The translations under genes and the position numbers were made by a program. From NCBI RefSeq assembly GCF_011927795.1, contig NZ_JAATJJ010000002.1, forward strand, positions 310,001 to 374,000: DNA of 64,000 nt, given 5' to 3'. Under the pieces are notes generated by a model. The model was not told the DNA's origin. It did not search any database and was given only the letters and a program-made list of their open reading frames with translations. This DNA comes from Saonia flava (GTDB lineage: Bacteria > Bacteroidota > Bacteroidia > Flavobacteriales > Flavobacteriaceae). Of this stretch, positions 34,773 through 43,778 are shown in pieces. Within the stretch, counting starts at the first letter, position 1, and each line of letters starts with the position of its first letter.

Positions 34773-35861
34773 ATGAAGAAGTCAATACCAGTTTTATTGA
34801 TGCTAGTCTTATTCTTAGGATATTCAGCTTGTTCTTCCTCTTCAGACGACGATTCGGGGCAAGAGCAAGAGCAAGAACTATCCGAGGAGCATAGTTCTGA
34901 AAATGAAGAAGAAGAAGAAGAAGAAAATGGAACAACGGTATTTAGTTCTGCCGTGGAACAGTATGGGCAATTAAGTGTGGATGGGTCCAATATAGTTGAT
35001 AAAGATGGAAATCCCGTTCAATTAAGGGGCATGTCATTTTTTTGGAGTCAATGGATCGGCAAATATTATACTCCTGAGGTTGTTAAGTGGTTAAAAGACG
35101 ATTGGCAATGTAATATAGTACGAGCGGCATTGGCAGTAGAAGAAGGAGGAAATGGATATATAGCAAACCCCGAAGTAGAAAAACAAAAAATATTTACAGT
35201 AATTGATGCAGCCATAGAAGAAGGTATCTATGTTTTAGTGGATTGGCATAGCCACCACGCCGAAGATTATGTTACAGAGGCAAAAGCTTTTTTTGCCGAA
35301 GTTGCAGAAAAATATGGCCACCATCCCAACATTATTTACGAACCTTACAATGAGCCTCTTGATGTTTCATGGAGTGCAACACTAAAACCTTATCACGAAG
35401 AAGTGATAGCAGCAATTAGGGAACATGACCCTGATAATATTGTGGTTTGCGGTACCAGAACTTGGTCACAAAGGGTAGATGAAGTCATAGGAAACAAAAT
35501 AGATGATGCCAATGTGGCCTACACATTACATTACTATGCGGCCACACATAAACAAGAACTAAGGGACATTGCCCAATTGGCACTAAATAACGACATTCCT
35601 TTGTTTGTAACCGAATACGGAGTAACACAAGCTACTGGTGACGAATCCATTGATGAGGCGGAAGCCAATGTTTGGTGGGATTTTCTGGATCAACATAAAA
35701 TATCCTGGTGTAACTGGTCCATTGCCGACAAAGAAGAATTAGCAGCAGCTTTAAAACCCAACGCGAGTACTCTCGGTGGGTGGAGTGCAGATGACTTAAC
35801 CCAATCTGGTACTATGGTTAGAGCAGAAATTAAAAAAAACAACCCAGAGTACACAAAATAA
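34773..35861 (+). CDS. Glycoside hydrolase family 5 (endoglucanase-type) lipoprotein
   Basis: 362 residues. The lipoprotein signal ends at Cys20, followed by an extremely acidic, Ser-rich linker (21-52). Such D/E-rich starts just after the lipid Cys resemble the lipoprotein export signal for surface exposure in Bacteroidota. The GH5 barrel follows: LRGMSFFWSQW, VDWHSHHAEDY, acid/base Glu194 in YEPYNEP, HYYAATHKQELR and nucleophile Glu281 in FVTEYG. It is a retaining beta-glycanase, probably a cellulase/beta-glucanase (GH5_2-like). No SusC/D genes or other polysaccharide-utilisation genes adjoin it. Seven GAA units encode the linker glutamates. Confidence 0.9.
   Translation: MKKSIPVLLMLVLFLGYSACSSSSDDDSGQEQEQELSEEHSSENEEEEEEENGTTVFSSAVEQYGQLSVDGSNIVDKDGNPVQLRGMSFFWSQWIGKYYTPEVVKWLKDDWQCNIVRAALAVEEGGNGYIANPEVEKQKIFTVIDAAIEEGIYVLVDWHSHHAEDYVTEAKAFFAEVAEKYGHHPNIIYEPYNEPLDVSWSATLKPYHEEVIAAIREHDPDNIVVCGTRTWSQRVDEVIGNKIDDANVAYTLHYYAATHKQELRDIAQLALNNDIPLFVTEYGVTQATGDESIDEAEANVWWDFLDQHKISWCNWSIADKEELAAALKPNASTLGGWSADDLTQSGTMVRAEIKKNNPEYTK
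34905..34925 (+). repeat. GAA trinucleotide microsatellite in the GH5 linker
   Basis: Seven consecutive GAA units, all in frame, encode a run of Glu between the lipid Cys and the GH5 domain. Slippage would change linker length without breaking the frame. Confidence 0.9.
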
Positions 35862-35868
35862 TAAGGTC

Positions 35869-37329
35869 TTATTTTTCTGGGATATTCTTAAGAATTTCAA
35901 GAACAAATTTCCAAAATTTTTGAACGGAGGATATACTCACTCGTTCATCTGGCGAGTGCGCTCCTTCTATTGTAGGACCAAAACTGATCATATCCATATC
36001 TGGATAGTTTTGTCCTAAAATACCACACTCCAATCCTGCATGGCAGGCAGCCACTTTTGGTTTTTCGTTAAAAAGAATCTCATATTGCGATTCAAGCACT
36101 TTTAAAATATCAGAATTGGGGTTTGGATTCCACCCAGGATAATTTCCGCCAAAACTTACTGTGTATCCAGCCAACTCAAATGCCGACTTTAGTGAATTGG
36201 CCAAATCCAACTTAGCTGTATCTACAGAGGAACGAGTTAAACACCCAATATGTATCGTCCCGTTCTTCACCTCTACCCTAGCTAGGTTGTTAGATGTTTC
36301 TACCAAATCTTGGATAGAAGCACTCATGGCATACACCCCATTTGGCGCAGCATAAATCGCTTTTACCAATTTAACTTGGGCATCCAACTTCATTATTTTT
36401 TCTGGAACATTGATTATGTTCAAAGCAATGGATAAATCCGGTTCCATAATAGAAAGTTCTTTTTTTATGGCAATGCTCCATTCGGCAATACTTGTTTCAA
36501 AATCGTTCTTACTTAACGCATCAACCACAATTTTTGAAAAACTTTCTCTGGGAATGGCATTTCTTAACCCTCCCCCTTTGATTTCATTAATTCCGATTTC
36601 AAATTTTTCAATTGCATTATACAATAACCGATTCATTATTTTATTGGCATTTCCCAATCCTTTGTGAATCTCTATTCCGCTATGACCTCCATTTAATCCT
36701 TTTATAGTAAGTTGGTATGCAATGGTATTATTCGGAACCTTTTCTTCTACATATTCCCCTATTGCAGTAACATCTATTCCTCCAGCACAGCCAATATCCA
36801 ATTCGTCATCTTCCTCTGTATCCAAATTGAGCAATATTTCACCTTTAAGAACACCTGCTTTTAATCCCATTGCGCCAGTCATTCCTGTTTCTTCATCAAT
36901 CGTGAACAAAGCTTCAAGAGCTGGGTGTGGTATATCCGTACTTTCCAACAAAGCCATTATTGTTGCTACCCCCAACCCATTATCTGCTCCTAAAGTAGTT
37001 CCTCTTGCCCTTACCCAGTCACCATCCACATACATTTGAATACCTTGCGCATCAAAATCAAAATTGGTATCCGCATTTTTTTGATGTACCATGTCCAAAT
37101 GGGATTGTAGGGTAATCATCTTTTTTGTTTCCATCCCGGTGGTTGCCGGCTTTCTAATTATGACATTTCCTACCTCATCCTTAAAGGTTTCCATACTTAA
37201 AGCCTTTCCATAATCCAACATAAATTGAATTACCCTTTCCTCTTTTTTCGACGGCCTTGGGACTGCATTTAAATCTGCAAACTTGTTCCACACTTCTTTA
37301 GGCTTTAACTGACGGATTTCTTTACTCAT
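35869..37329 (-). CDS. pepD: Aminoacyl-histidine dipeptidase (M20C, PepD)
   Basis: 486 residues of the M20 di-zinc peptidase family: QSHLDMVHQK (zinc His and catalytic Asp), GTTLGADNGLGVATIMAL (bridging Asp), FTIDEETGMTGAMGL (catalytic and zinc Glu), NLDTEEDDELDIGCAGG, the dimerisation-domain GGHSGIEIHKG and the C-terminal CHAGLECG and GAHSPDERV with further zinc ligands. There is no signal peptide, so it is a cytosolic enzyme that cleaves Xaa-His and other dipeptides. It has its own promoter facing that of the DUF3810 gene. Confidence 0.94.
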   Translation of the reverse strand: MSKEIRQLKPKEVWNKFADLNAVPRPSKKEERVIQFMLDYGKALSMETFKDEVGNVIIRKPATTGMETKKMITLQSHLDMVHQKNADTNFDFDAQGIQMYVDGDWVRARGTTLGADNGLGVATIMALLESTDIPHPALEALFTIDEETGMTGAMGLKAGVLKGEILLNLDTEEDDELDIGCAGGIDVTAIGEYVEEKVPNNTIAYQLTIKGLNGGHSGIEIHKGLGNANKIMNRLLYNAIEKFEIGINEIKGGGLRNAIPRESFSKIVVDALSKNDFETSIAEWSIAIKKELSIMEPDLSIALNIINVPEKIMKLDAQVKLVKAIYAAPNGVYAMSASIQDLVETSNNLARVEVKNGTIHIGCLTRSSVDTAKLDLANSLKSAFELAGYTVSFGGNYPGWNPNPNSDILKVLESQYEILFNEKPKVAACHAGLECGILGQNYPDMDMISFGPTIEGAHSPDERVSISSVQKFWKFVLEILKNIPEK

Positions 37330-37347
37330 AGAATGTTAAGTTGATGC

Positions 37348-37355
37348 CAAAAATA
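37348..37355 (-). promoter_or_regulatory. -7 promoter element of pepD
   Basis: Reads TATTTTTG on the minus strand, 18 nt before the pepD start codon. It is back to back with the DUF3810 promoter box at 37390-37397, with 34 bp between them. Confidence 0.6.
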
Positions 37356-37389
37356 AAGTATTGCCCAGAAACCATCAGGATTTATTGGC

Positions 37390-37397
37390 TATTTTTG
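37390..37397 (+). promoter_or_regulatory. -7 element 5 nt before the DUF3810 gene start codon
   Basis: TATTTTTG is followed after only five bases (GAAAG) by the ATG at 37403. As at 32022, this geometry predicts a leaderless or nearly leaderless mRNA. Confidence 0.55.
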
Positions 37398-37402
37398 GAA
37401 AG

Positions 37403-38488
37403 ATGAACAGTCGGACTAAAAATTACATTGCCCTATCCTTAATCCCCCAAATAATTTTGGTGAAATGGCTTGGTGGCTACCCTGCACTTGTTGAGAAATA
37501 TTACAGTAATGGAATTTATCCCATTATTTCAAAAATCTTTCGTGCACTTCTTGGATGGATTCCTTTTTCGATTGGAGACATTATAATAGCAAGTTTAATC
37601 TTTTTAGTAGTTCGTTATGCTATCATTAAATGGAGATATACTCGTTCAAAACCAAAGACATTTATTAGAAACATCTTTTTTGTCCTCTCTATCGCCTATT
37701 TCTTTTTTAACATACTATGGGGGTTAAATTATTATAGAATTCCGGTAAAAGAAAAACTGGGAATTACAGAAGGTTGGGAATATACAGATGAGGACTTAAT
37801 ATCTTTCACTGAAGCTATCATAGATAAAACCAACAAGCTACAATTTTCCATAATGGCAGATACCTCCAAAGCGGTTGTAGTTCCCTATACCAATGAAGAA
37901 ATTTTAAGTAGAACAAGGGATGGATATAAGGCAATGGAAGAAAATCCTTTATTTAAGCCCTACACACCCCAAAGCATTAAAAAATCATTGTTTAGCACTC
38001 CTTTATCCTATATGGGAACTTCTGGACATTTAAATCCCTTTACATTAGAAGCCCAGGTCAATACCAATATTACTCCCTATTATTTTCCCTATGTTGCCTC
38101 ACACGAAGTTGCCCACCAAATTGGCTATGCCGCAGAAAATGAGGCAAGTTTCATTGGTTTTTTGGCCGCTATCAATCAAGAAGATAAATATTTTAAATAT
38201 TCCGCACTGACAAATATTCTTAATGATTGTCTTATACGTATTAAGTTGAGAGATATTTCTGCTTTCCAAAAAATAAGTAGTACTATCAATAGTGGTATTT
38301 TTAGGAACTATCAAGAATCTGTGGAAAATAATAAAAAATATGAAAATCCTTTGGAGCCTTATATCAAAAAATTCTACAGTTCCTTTTTAAAGGCCAACAG
38401 TCAAAAAGAAGGTATAAAAAGTTATGGCGGCGTGGTTGATTTGCTCATAGCATATCATACAAAAGGGCACCTAAATATTTCCATATAA
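37403..38488 (+). CDS. DUF3810 membrane protein, putative zinc metallopeptidase
   Basis: 361 residues from the ATG at 37403. A longer frame would start upstream of the promoter. There are three N-terminal membrane segments (about 5-25, 45-75, 92-112), then a soluble domain with the gluzincin-like motif ASHEVAHQIGYAAENEASFIGFLAA (~230-254): HExxH with a downstream EN/Glu as third ligand. This pattern suggests a membrane-bound zinc protease, but DUF3810 proteins have no established substrate. It faces pepD divergently and is followed by a 110-bp gap. Confidence 0.85.
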   Translation: MNSRTKNYIALSLIPQIILVKWLGGYPALVEKYYSNGIYPIISKIFRALLGWIPFSIGDIIIASLIFLVVRYAIIKWRYTRSKPKTFIRNIFFVLSIAYFFFNILWGLNYYRIPVKEKLGITEGWEYTDEDLISFTEAIIDKTNKLQFSIMADTSKAVVVPYTNEEILSRTRDGYKAMEENPLFKPYTPQSIKKSLFSTPLSYMGTSGHLNPFTLEAQVNTNITPYYFPYVASHEVAHQIGYAAENEASFIGFLAAINQEDKYFKYSALTNILNDCLIRIKLRDISAFQKISSTINSGIFRNYQESVENNKKYENPLEPYIKKFYSSFLKANSQKEGIKSYGGVVDLLIAYHTKGHLNISI

Positions 38489-38598
38489 GCAATTTTTAAA
38501 CCTTAAAAAGTTATACCCATAAAAAAGGCGGTGATATTGTTATATTTTCACCACTTCTCTTATCTTTAGAAAGGCTAATTAACTTAATTACACTCAAA

Positions 38599-41547
38599 AT
38601 GAAAATGAAATTTCTACTGCTCACCATGCTTTGGTGCGGTGTTTCTTTGTTTGCTCAAGATTATTTTCCAAAAAATGATGGAGTAAAATCAAAAAACAAC
38701 AATTACACAGCATTTACACATGCTAAAATTTATGTAACCCCAACACAAGTGTTGGACAATGCCACATTACTTATCCAAAATGGAAAAGTGGCACAAGTAG
38801 GTAAGTCTGTTACCATTCCTAAAAATTCTGTTACCTTGGATTTAGAAGGAAAATCCATTTACCCTTCCTTTATTGATATTTATTCTGATTTTGGAGTGGA
38901 CAAACCCAAACGCGCATCTGGAGGTGGCAGGTCTGCTCAATATGAACCCAGTAGAGAAGGGTTTTATTGGAATGATCATATAATGCCAGAAAATAATGCA
39001 ATAAGCGTTTTTAAATATGATGACAAAAAGGCTAAAGAGCTTCGGGATGCAGGTTTCGGGGTCGTAAACTCTCATATACAAGATGGTATTGCCAGAGGTG
39101 CCGGAGTTCTGGTTACTTTGAATGCAAGTGGCACCGATGGAGAAAGAGTTTTAGATGCTAAATCTGCTCAGCATTTCTCCTTTACCAAAAGTATTGCCAA
39201 AAGACAATCGTATCCCACTTCCTTAATGGGGGCTACCGCCCTGCTCCGTCAATTCTATTCTGATGCAGACTGGTATGCCAAAGGTAATTCCACTACCAAG
39301 GATCGTTCCATTGAAGCATTGCTTGCAAACAAAGGGCTGCTACAGATTTTTGAAGCCAAGGATAAAAACAATGTTTTAAGGGCCGATAAAATAGGTGATG
39401 CAAACAATGTTCAATATGCAATCTTAGCAGGTGGAAATGAATATGAGAACATTGCTGACATTAAAGCGACAAATGCCAAATTAATAGTTCCCATAAATTT
39501 TCCAGAGGCTTACGATGTTTCCAATCCTTATAATGAGGATTTGGTCACTTTACAAGATATGAGAAAATGGAACCAAGCTCCATCTAACCCAAAAGTGCTT
39601 GCAGAAAATGGAATTACGTTCTCATTGACGTTGTTCGATTTAAAATCACCTTCGAAATTCAAAGGCAACCTACTAAAAGCCATTGAATATGGGCTTCCAA
39701 AAACTAAAGCTTTAGAAGCATTAACAACTGTTCCTGCATCTATTCTGGGAAAATCCAGTACAATAGGAACCTTGCAATCCGGTAGTTATGCCAATTTCTT
39801 AATAACCTCAGGAGATATATTTGAAAAAGAAACCACCCTTTATGAAAACTGGGTGCAGGGCACTAAAAATGTTATAAATGATAAAAACATAAAAGATATC
39901 CGTGGGGACTATGATTTATCCGTTGGTGGACTAACCTATAATCTTTCCATAACAGGGGAACCATCCAAACCAAAGATTGACATAAAGCAAGATACTATAA
40001 AACTAAAAGGAAAATTGGCTTACAAAGACGATTGGTTGGATTTTTCTTTTACGGATTCGGAAGACAAACCCTATCGTATGACTGGCTTGGTATTAAAAAA
40101 ATCTGACAACCTAAGCGGTAAATTGGTTATGCCCAATGGTTCCGAGTCTACTTTTAAAGCAATTAAAACCAGTGCTTTCCAAAAAAAGGAAAAAGAAGAA
40201 AAAAAGAAAGAAGCACCAGAAGTGTTGCCAATTACCTTTCCAAACGTTGGTTATGGGTATACAAGCAAACCAAAATCACAAAACACCTTGTTTAAAAATG
40301 CCACTGTTTGGACTGGTGAAGATGCCGGGGTTTTGGAAAACACCGATGTACTTGTAAAAAATGGTGAAATTGTAAAAATTGGATCTAATTTGAATGGTGG
40401 CAATGCTATCGTCGTAGATGCGACCGGCAAACACCTAACAGCAGGCATTATAGATGAGCATTCGCATATTGCAGCTTTGGCAATAAACGAGGCTGGGCAC
40501 AATTCTTCAGCGGAGGTAAAAATGACCGATGTCGTAGACCCGGAACATATGGGAATATACAGGGATTTAGCTGGTGGAGTTACCACCATACAATTACTTC
40601 ACGGTTCTGCCAATCCCATTGGAGGTCGTTCTGCTATTCTTAAATTAAAATGGGGAGAAAGTGCCGATAATATGATTTATCCAAATTCTCCCAAATTCAT
40701 AAAATTTGCTTTGGGAGAAAATGTCAAGCAATCCAATTGGCAAAGTTTTAGCCGATTTCCACAAACAAGAATGGGAGTTGAGCAGGTATTCACCAATTAT
40801 TTTCAAATGGCAAAAGAATATGATGCCAAGAAAAAAAGTGGCAAGTCTTATAGATATGATGAGGAAATGGAAACATTGGCAGAAATCTTGAACGGTGAGC
40901 GATTTATCAGTTGCCATTCCTATGTACAAAGCGAAATTAACATGATGATGAAGGTGGCAGAAAAATTCGGGTTTAAGGTAAACACTTTCACCCATATTTT
41001 GGAAGGATATAAAGTTGCCGATATAATGGCAGAACATGGTGTTGGCGGTTCCACCTTTAGCGACTGGTGGGCTTATAAATATGAAGTAAATGATGCCATT
41101 CCCTATAACGCGGCCATCATGCACAGTCAGGGGGTTACAGTTGCCATTAACAGTGATGATGCGGAAATGTCAAGAAGATTAAACCAAGAAGCTGGCAAGA
41201 CGGTTAAATATGGTGGATTGTCAGAAACAGAAGCATGGAAAACAGTTACTCTGAACCCTGCTAAACTATTACATATTGATGATAAGGTCGGCAGTATAAA
41301 AGAAGGCAAGGTGGCAGACTTGGTGCTTTGGACAGACCATCCTCTATCTGTATATGCAAAAGCTGAAAAAACCATGATAGAAGGAACCATTTATTTTGAT
41401 TTGCAAAAAGACAGGCAACAACGGGAAGCGATAAAAAAAGAGAGAACTATTTTGGTCAATATGATGTTAAAAGAAAAAAATGGCGGTGGAAAAACCCAAG
41501 GCCCTAGACAAAGCAAAAAAGAAACTTTTCATTGCGATAGTTTATAA
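38599..41547 (+). CDS. Two-domain amidohydrolase-superfamily exported protein
   Basis: 982 residues with a signal peptide (cleavage after about residue 19, SLFAQ). Two tandem imidazolonepropionase/prolidase-like modules are present. The first (~30-430) keeps the composite-domain start (ATLLIQNGKVAQVGKSVTIP) and the C-terminal GTLQSGSYANFLI but lacks the HxH metal motif (YPSFIDIYSDFG instead of xPGxIDxHxH). The second (~560-960) has the intact TAGIIDEHSHIA with His621 and His623, SCHSYVQSEI, NTFTHILEGYK, AINSDDAEM and KVGSIKEGKVADLVLW. Only the C-terminal half should be catalytic, perhaps as a periplasmic peptidase or amidase. TATCTTTA about 33 nt upstream is a near -7 box. Confidence 0.9.
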   Translation: MKMKFLLLTMLWCGVSLFAQDYFPKNDGVKSKNNNYTAFTHAKIYVTPTQVLDNATLLIQNGKVAQVGKSVTIPKNSVTLDLEGKSIYPSFIDIYSDFGVDKPKRASGGGRSAQYEPSREGFYWNDHIMPENNAISVFKYDDKKAKELRDAGFGVVNSHIQDGIARGAGVLVTLNASGTDGERVLDAKSAQHFSFTKSIAKRQSYPTSLMGATALLRQFYSDADWYAKGNSTTKDRSIEALLANKGLLQIFEAKDKNNVLRADKIGDANNVQYAILAGGNEYENIADIKATNAKLIVPINFPEAYDVSNPYNEDLVTLQDMRKWNQAPSNPKVLAENGITFSLTLFDLKSPSKFKGNLLKAIEYGLPKTKALEALTTVPASILGKSSTIGTLQSGSYANFLITSGDIFEKETTLYENWVQGTKNVINDKNIKDIRGDYDLSVGGLTYNLSITGEPSKPKIDIKQDTIKLKGKLAYKDDWLDFSFTDSEDKPYRMTGLVLKKSDNLSGKLVMPNGSESTFKAIKTSAFQKKEKEEKKKEAPEVLPITFPNVGYGYTSKPKSQNTLFKNATVWTGEDAGVLENTDVLVKNGEIVKIGSNLNGGNAIVVDATGKHLTAGIIDEHSHIAALAINEAGHNSSAEVKMTDVVDPEHMGIYRDLAGGVTTIQLLHGSANPIGGRSAILKLKWGESADNMIYPNSPKFIKFALGENVKQSNWQSFSRFPQTRMGVEQVFTNYFQMAKEYDAKKKSGKSYRYDEEMETLAEILNGERFISCHSYVQSEINMMMKVAEKFGFKVNTFTHILEGYKVADIMAEHGVGGSTFSDWWAYKYEVNDAIPYNAAIMHSQGVTVAINSDDAEMSRRLNQEAGKTVKYGGLSETEAWKTVTLNPAKLLHIDDKVGSIKEGKVADLVLWTDHPLSVYAKAEKTMIEGTIYFDLQKDRQQREAIKKERTILVNMMLKEKNGGGKTQGPRQSKKETFHCDSL

Positions 41548-41559
41548 AATAAGAAGAAG

Positions 41560-42849
41560 ATGAAAAAAACAAAGTACATATTCATTATTATACTATTAGG
41601 ATTAATAGGAAAGTTCCATGCACAACAAACACCAGCAGACAAACAAACAGAAACTATTTCCATAACCGGGGCCACAGCCCATATTGGGGACGGAACCATT
41701 GTGGAAAACTGTACGTTGGTTTTTGAAGATGGTAAAATAACGGCCTTGGGCAGTTCTATTTCTACCAAAGGAACTATTATAGATGCATCTGGCAAACATG
41801 TATATCCCGGATTCATTGCTCCTGCCAAATCTTTAGGTTTATTGGAGGTAGATGCAGTTAGGGCAAGTGATGACCAAGATGAAATTGGAGATTTTATTCC
41901 TCATGTGAGAAGCTTAATTGCCTATAATGCAGAATCAAAAGTAGTAGAAAGCATGAGGCCCAACGGGGTTCTTATAGGTCAAATTGCTCCGCAAGGTGGA
42001 CGAATTTCTGGTACCTCGTCCATTGTACAATTTGATGCTTGGAACTGGGAAGATGCCGCCATTAAAGTTGATGATGGCATTCATCTTAATTGGCCCAGTG
42101 CTTATAGAAGAGGGCGTTGGTGGCTGGGAGAACCAAGAGGTTTAAGCCCCAATAAAGACTATCAAAAACAATTAAATGAAGTGGTGGACTTTTTCAATAG
42201 TTCAAAAGCCTATGGCACGGGCTCTTCCAATGAAATGAACTTGGCTTTTAAAGCCATGCAAGGGCTTTTTAATGGCACACAAAAACTATATGTCTATGCA
42301 GAAAGAGAAAAAGAGATTATAGATGCCATTTCTACTCTAAAGAATACAGGGATACCCGAAATTGTATTAATCGGCGGTTATGAAGCCCCTAAAATTAGCG
42401 GTTTTCTAAAAGAAAATAATATTCCCGTTTTAGTGGGTTACACCCATGACCTTCCCAATTTTGATGACGATGATTATGATTATCCCTATAAATTACCCAA
42501 ATTATTGATGGATGCCGGACTTACGGTCGGTTTGCAAAATGCACATGCAGAAAATTTCCAAACAAGGAATTTACCTTTTTATGCGGGTCAAGTTGTAGGT
42601 CAAGGAATGGATAAGGAAAAGGCATTACAAATGTTAACAGGAAACACTGCTAAAATACTGGGTATTGATGCCAATTATGGAACTTTGGCAGTAGGCAAAA
42701 GTGCCACCTTGTTTATTTCTGAAGGCGATGCCTTGGATATGCGCACCAATATATTGAGCCATGCCTTTATAGATGGAAGAAATATTTCTTTGGAAACACA
42801 CCAAACAGAATTGTGGAAAAGGTATATGGGCAAGTATACCGGCAAATAA
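41560..42849 (+). CDS. Amidohydrolase-superfamily exported protein lacking the HxH motif
   Basis: 429 residues with a signal peptide (KYIFIIILLGLIGKFHAQQ). The composite beta-domain (ATAHIGDGTIVENCTLVFEDGKITALG) and the typical C-terminus (LTGNTAKILGIDANYGTLAVGKSATLFISEGDALD) identify the superfamily. At the first metal site the sequence reads HVYPGFIAPAKSLGLLEVDAV, with no HxH, and it resembles the N-terminal half of the preceding 982-residue protein. It is therefore probably a non-catalytic or atypical partner. The gene starts 12 bp after the previous one and ends at a strong terminator. The two proteins may form a complex; this is an inference. Confidence 0.88.
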   Translation: MKKTKYIFIIILLGLIGKFHAQQTPADKQTETISITGATAHIGDGTIVENCTLVFEDGKITALGSSISTKGTIIDASGKHVYPGFIAPAKSLGLLEVDAVRASDDQDEIGDFIPHVRSLIAYNAESKVVESMRPNGVLIGQIAPQGGRISGTSSIVQFDAWNWEDAAIKVDDGIHLNWPSAYRRGRWWLGEPRGLSPNKDYQKQLNEVVDFFNSSKAYGTGSSNEMNLAFKAMQGLFNGTQKLYVYAEREKEIIDAISTLKNTGIPEIVLIGGYEAPKISGFLKENNIPVLVGYTHDLPNFDDDDYDYPYKLPKLLMDAGLTVGLQNAHAENFQTRNLPFYAGQVVGQGMDKEKALQMLTGNTAKILGIDANYGTLAVGKSATLFISEGDALDMRTNILSHAFIDGRNISLETHQTELWKRYMGKYTGK

Positions 42850-42865
42850 CAAACCAAAAATATAG

Positions 42866-42899
42866 AAAAAAGGCTGCCACAAAATGGCAGCCTTTTTTT
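42866..42899. terminator. Strong bidirectional intrinsic terminator
   Basis: AAAAAAGGCTGCC (42866-42878) pairs with GGCAGCCTTTTTT (42886-42898), with a 7-nt loop, A tract on the left and T tract on the right. It serves both the amidohydrolase operon and the convergent DUF6503 gene. Confidence 0.92.
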
Positions 42900-42905
42900 A
42901 ATCCT

Positions 42906-43706
42906 CTACATTTGAACCTTGCCCTCTATTACCTTTGCCATTTCTGGCTTTTCATAAAAGTGCACTGGCATTTTATCTACAGATAGAGATACATTCTCAA
43001 AAGAAACAGTGTTTACTGCCTCTTTTATGTTCTTTCCCTCATACTTATACCAAGTAATGGATTTGGGCAGTTCAACCCCATCAACCCTCAGCCAGTCATT
43101 ATATCGAATCCATTTAATGTTATCAGATTTCTCACCAGTTCTGTAAGTAACTGTATAACCTAACCATTCCATTTGATATGTATCTGGGTTATAATGTATA
43201 AAATATTCATCCTTATACGAAGTTCCTATTCCTTGACTGTACGAAATACTAATCCCTGGATATTCCCTACCCTCAAAACTCAGGTTTTCCGTTTCTCCAT
43301 ATACAATGCCTTTATCTGCCAAAACAAAAGGCATAGCATAAAAGTAGAACATTAAATTATGGTAAAATACGGGGTCTCCCTTATAGCTTTCTTTTCCATC
43401 CAATAACCATACTTGGCCACCATCAAATCCCATAGTATAATTCCTAGTTTCTATTTTATCCTTTCTGGAAAATAAGTCGACAATATGTGTTTCGGGATTT
43501 TCAGGCTTATCAATATCAAAGGACAACGTCCTTTTCTCTTTCCATTTCTGCAACCCACCATGTGATTTGAATACCTTTATTAATTTATCTGGATAAATAG
43601 ACACATTAGTCTCTTCCTCTTTGGACTGCTCACTATCCTTAGTTTCTTTTTTTTGGTTACAACTTAAAATAAACAGAGATAAAACAAGTACTGTTAGATT
43701 CTTCAT
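42906..43706 (-). CDS. DUF6503-family lipoprotein
   Basis: 266 residues from the ATG at 43706. The ATG two codons upstream is also possible. The lipoprotein signal MKNLTVLVLSLFILSCNQ has its lipid Cys at residue 16, followed by a Lys/Glu-rich linker. The mature part (KVFKSHGGLQKWKEKRTLSFDI, YTMGFDGGQVWLLDGKESYKGDP, VEWLGYTVTYRTG-like strands) resembles LolA/LppX-type half-barrel lipoproteins and DUF6503. The function is unknown, and lipid or hydrophobic ligand binding is only a structural guess. It is monocistronic. Confidence 0.75.
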   Translation of the reverse strand: MKNLTVLVLSLFILSCNQKKETKDSEQSKEEETNVSIYPDKLIKVFKSHGGLQKWKEKRTLSFDIDKPENPETHIVDLFSRKDKIETRNYTMGFDGGQVWLLDGKESYKGDPVFYHNLMFYFYAMPFVLADKGIVYGETENLSFEGREYPGISISYSQGIGTSYKDEYFIHYNPDTYQMEWLGYTVTYRTGEKSDNIKWIRYNDWLRVDGVELPKSITWYKYEGKNIKEAVNTVSFENVSLSVDKMPVHFYEKPEMAKVIEGKVQM

Positions 43707-43725
43707 GATCATTCGTTTAGGTTTC

Positions 43726-43733
43726 TATCTTTG
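43726..43733 (+). promoter_or_regulatory. -7 promoter element of the rRNA methyltransferase gene
   Basis: TATCTTTG, a perfect TAnnTTTG match, 45 nt before the ATG at 43779. Confidence 0.5.
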
Positions 43734-43778
43734 TCGATTAGAAATTATTAAGTTTACAGGTAAACCTATTCTTAAACA

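Noticed and set aside
40190-40215. Lys/Glu run in the two-domain amidohydrolase as a possible frameshift site
   Set aside because: The frame continues smoothly into the second domain. The run is a charged interdomain linker.
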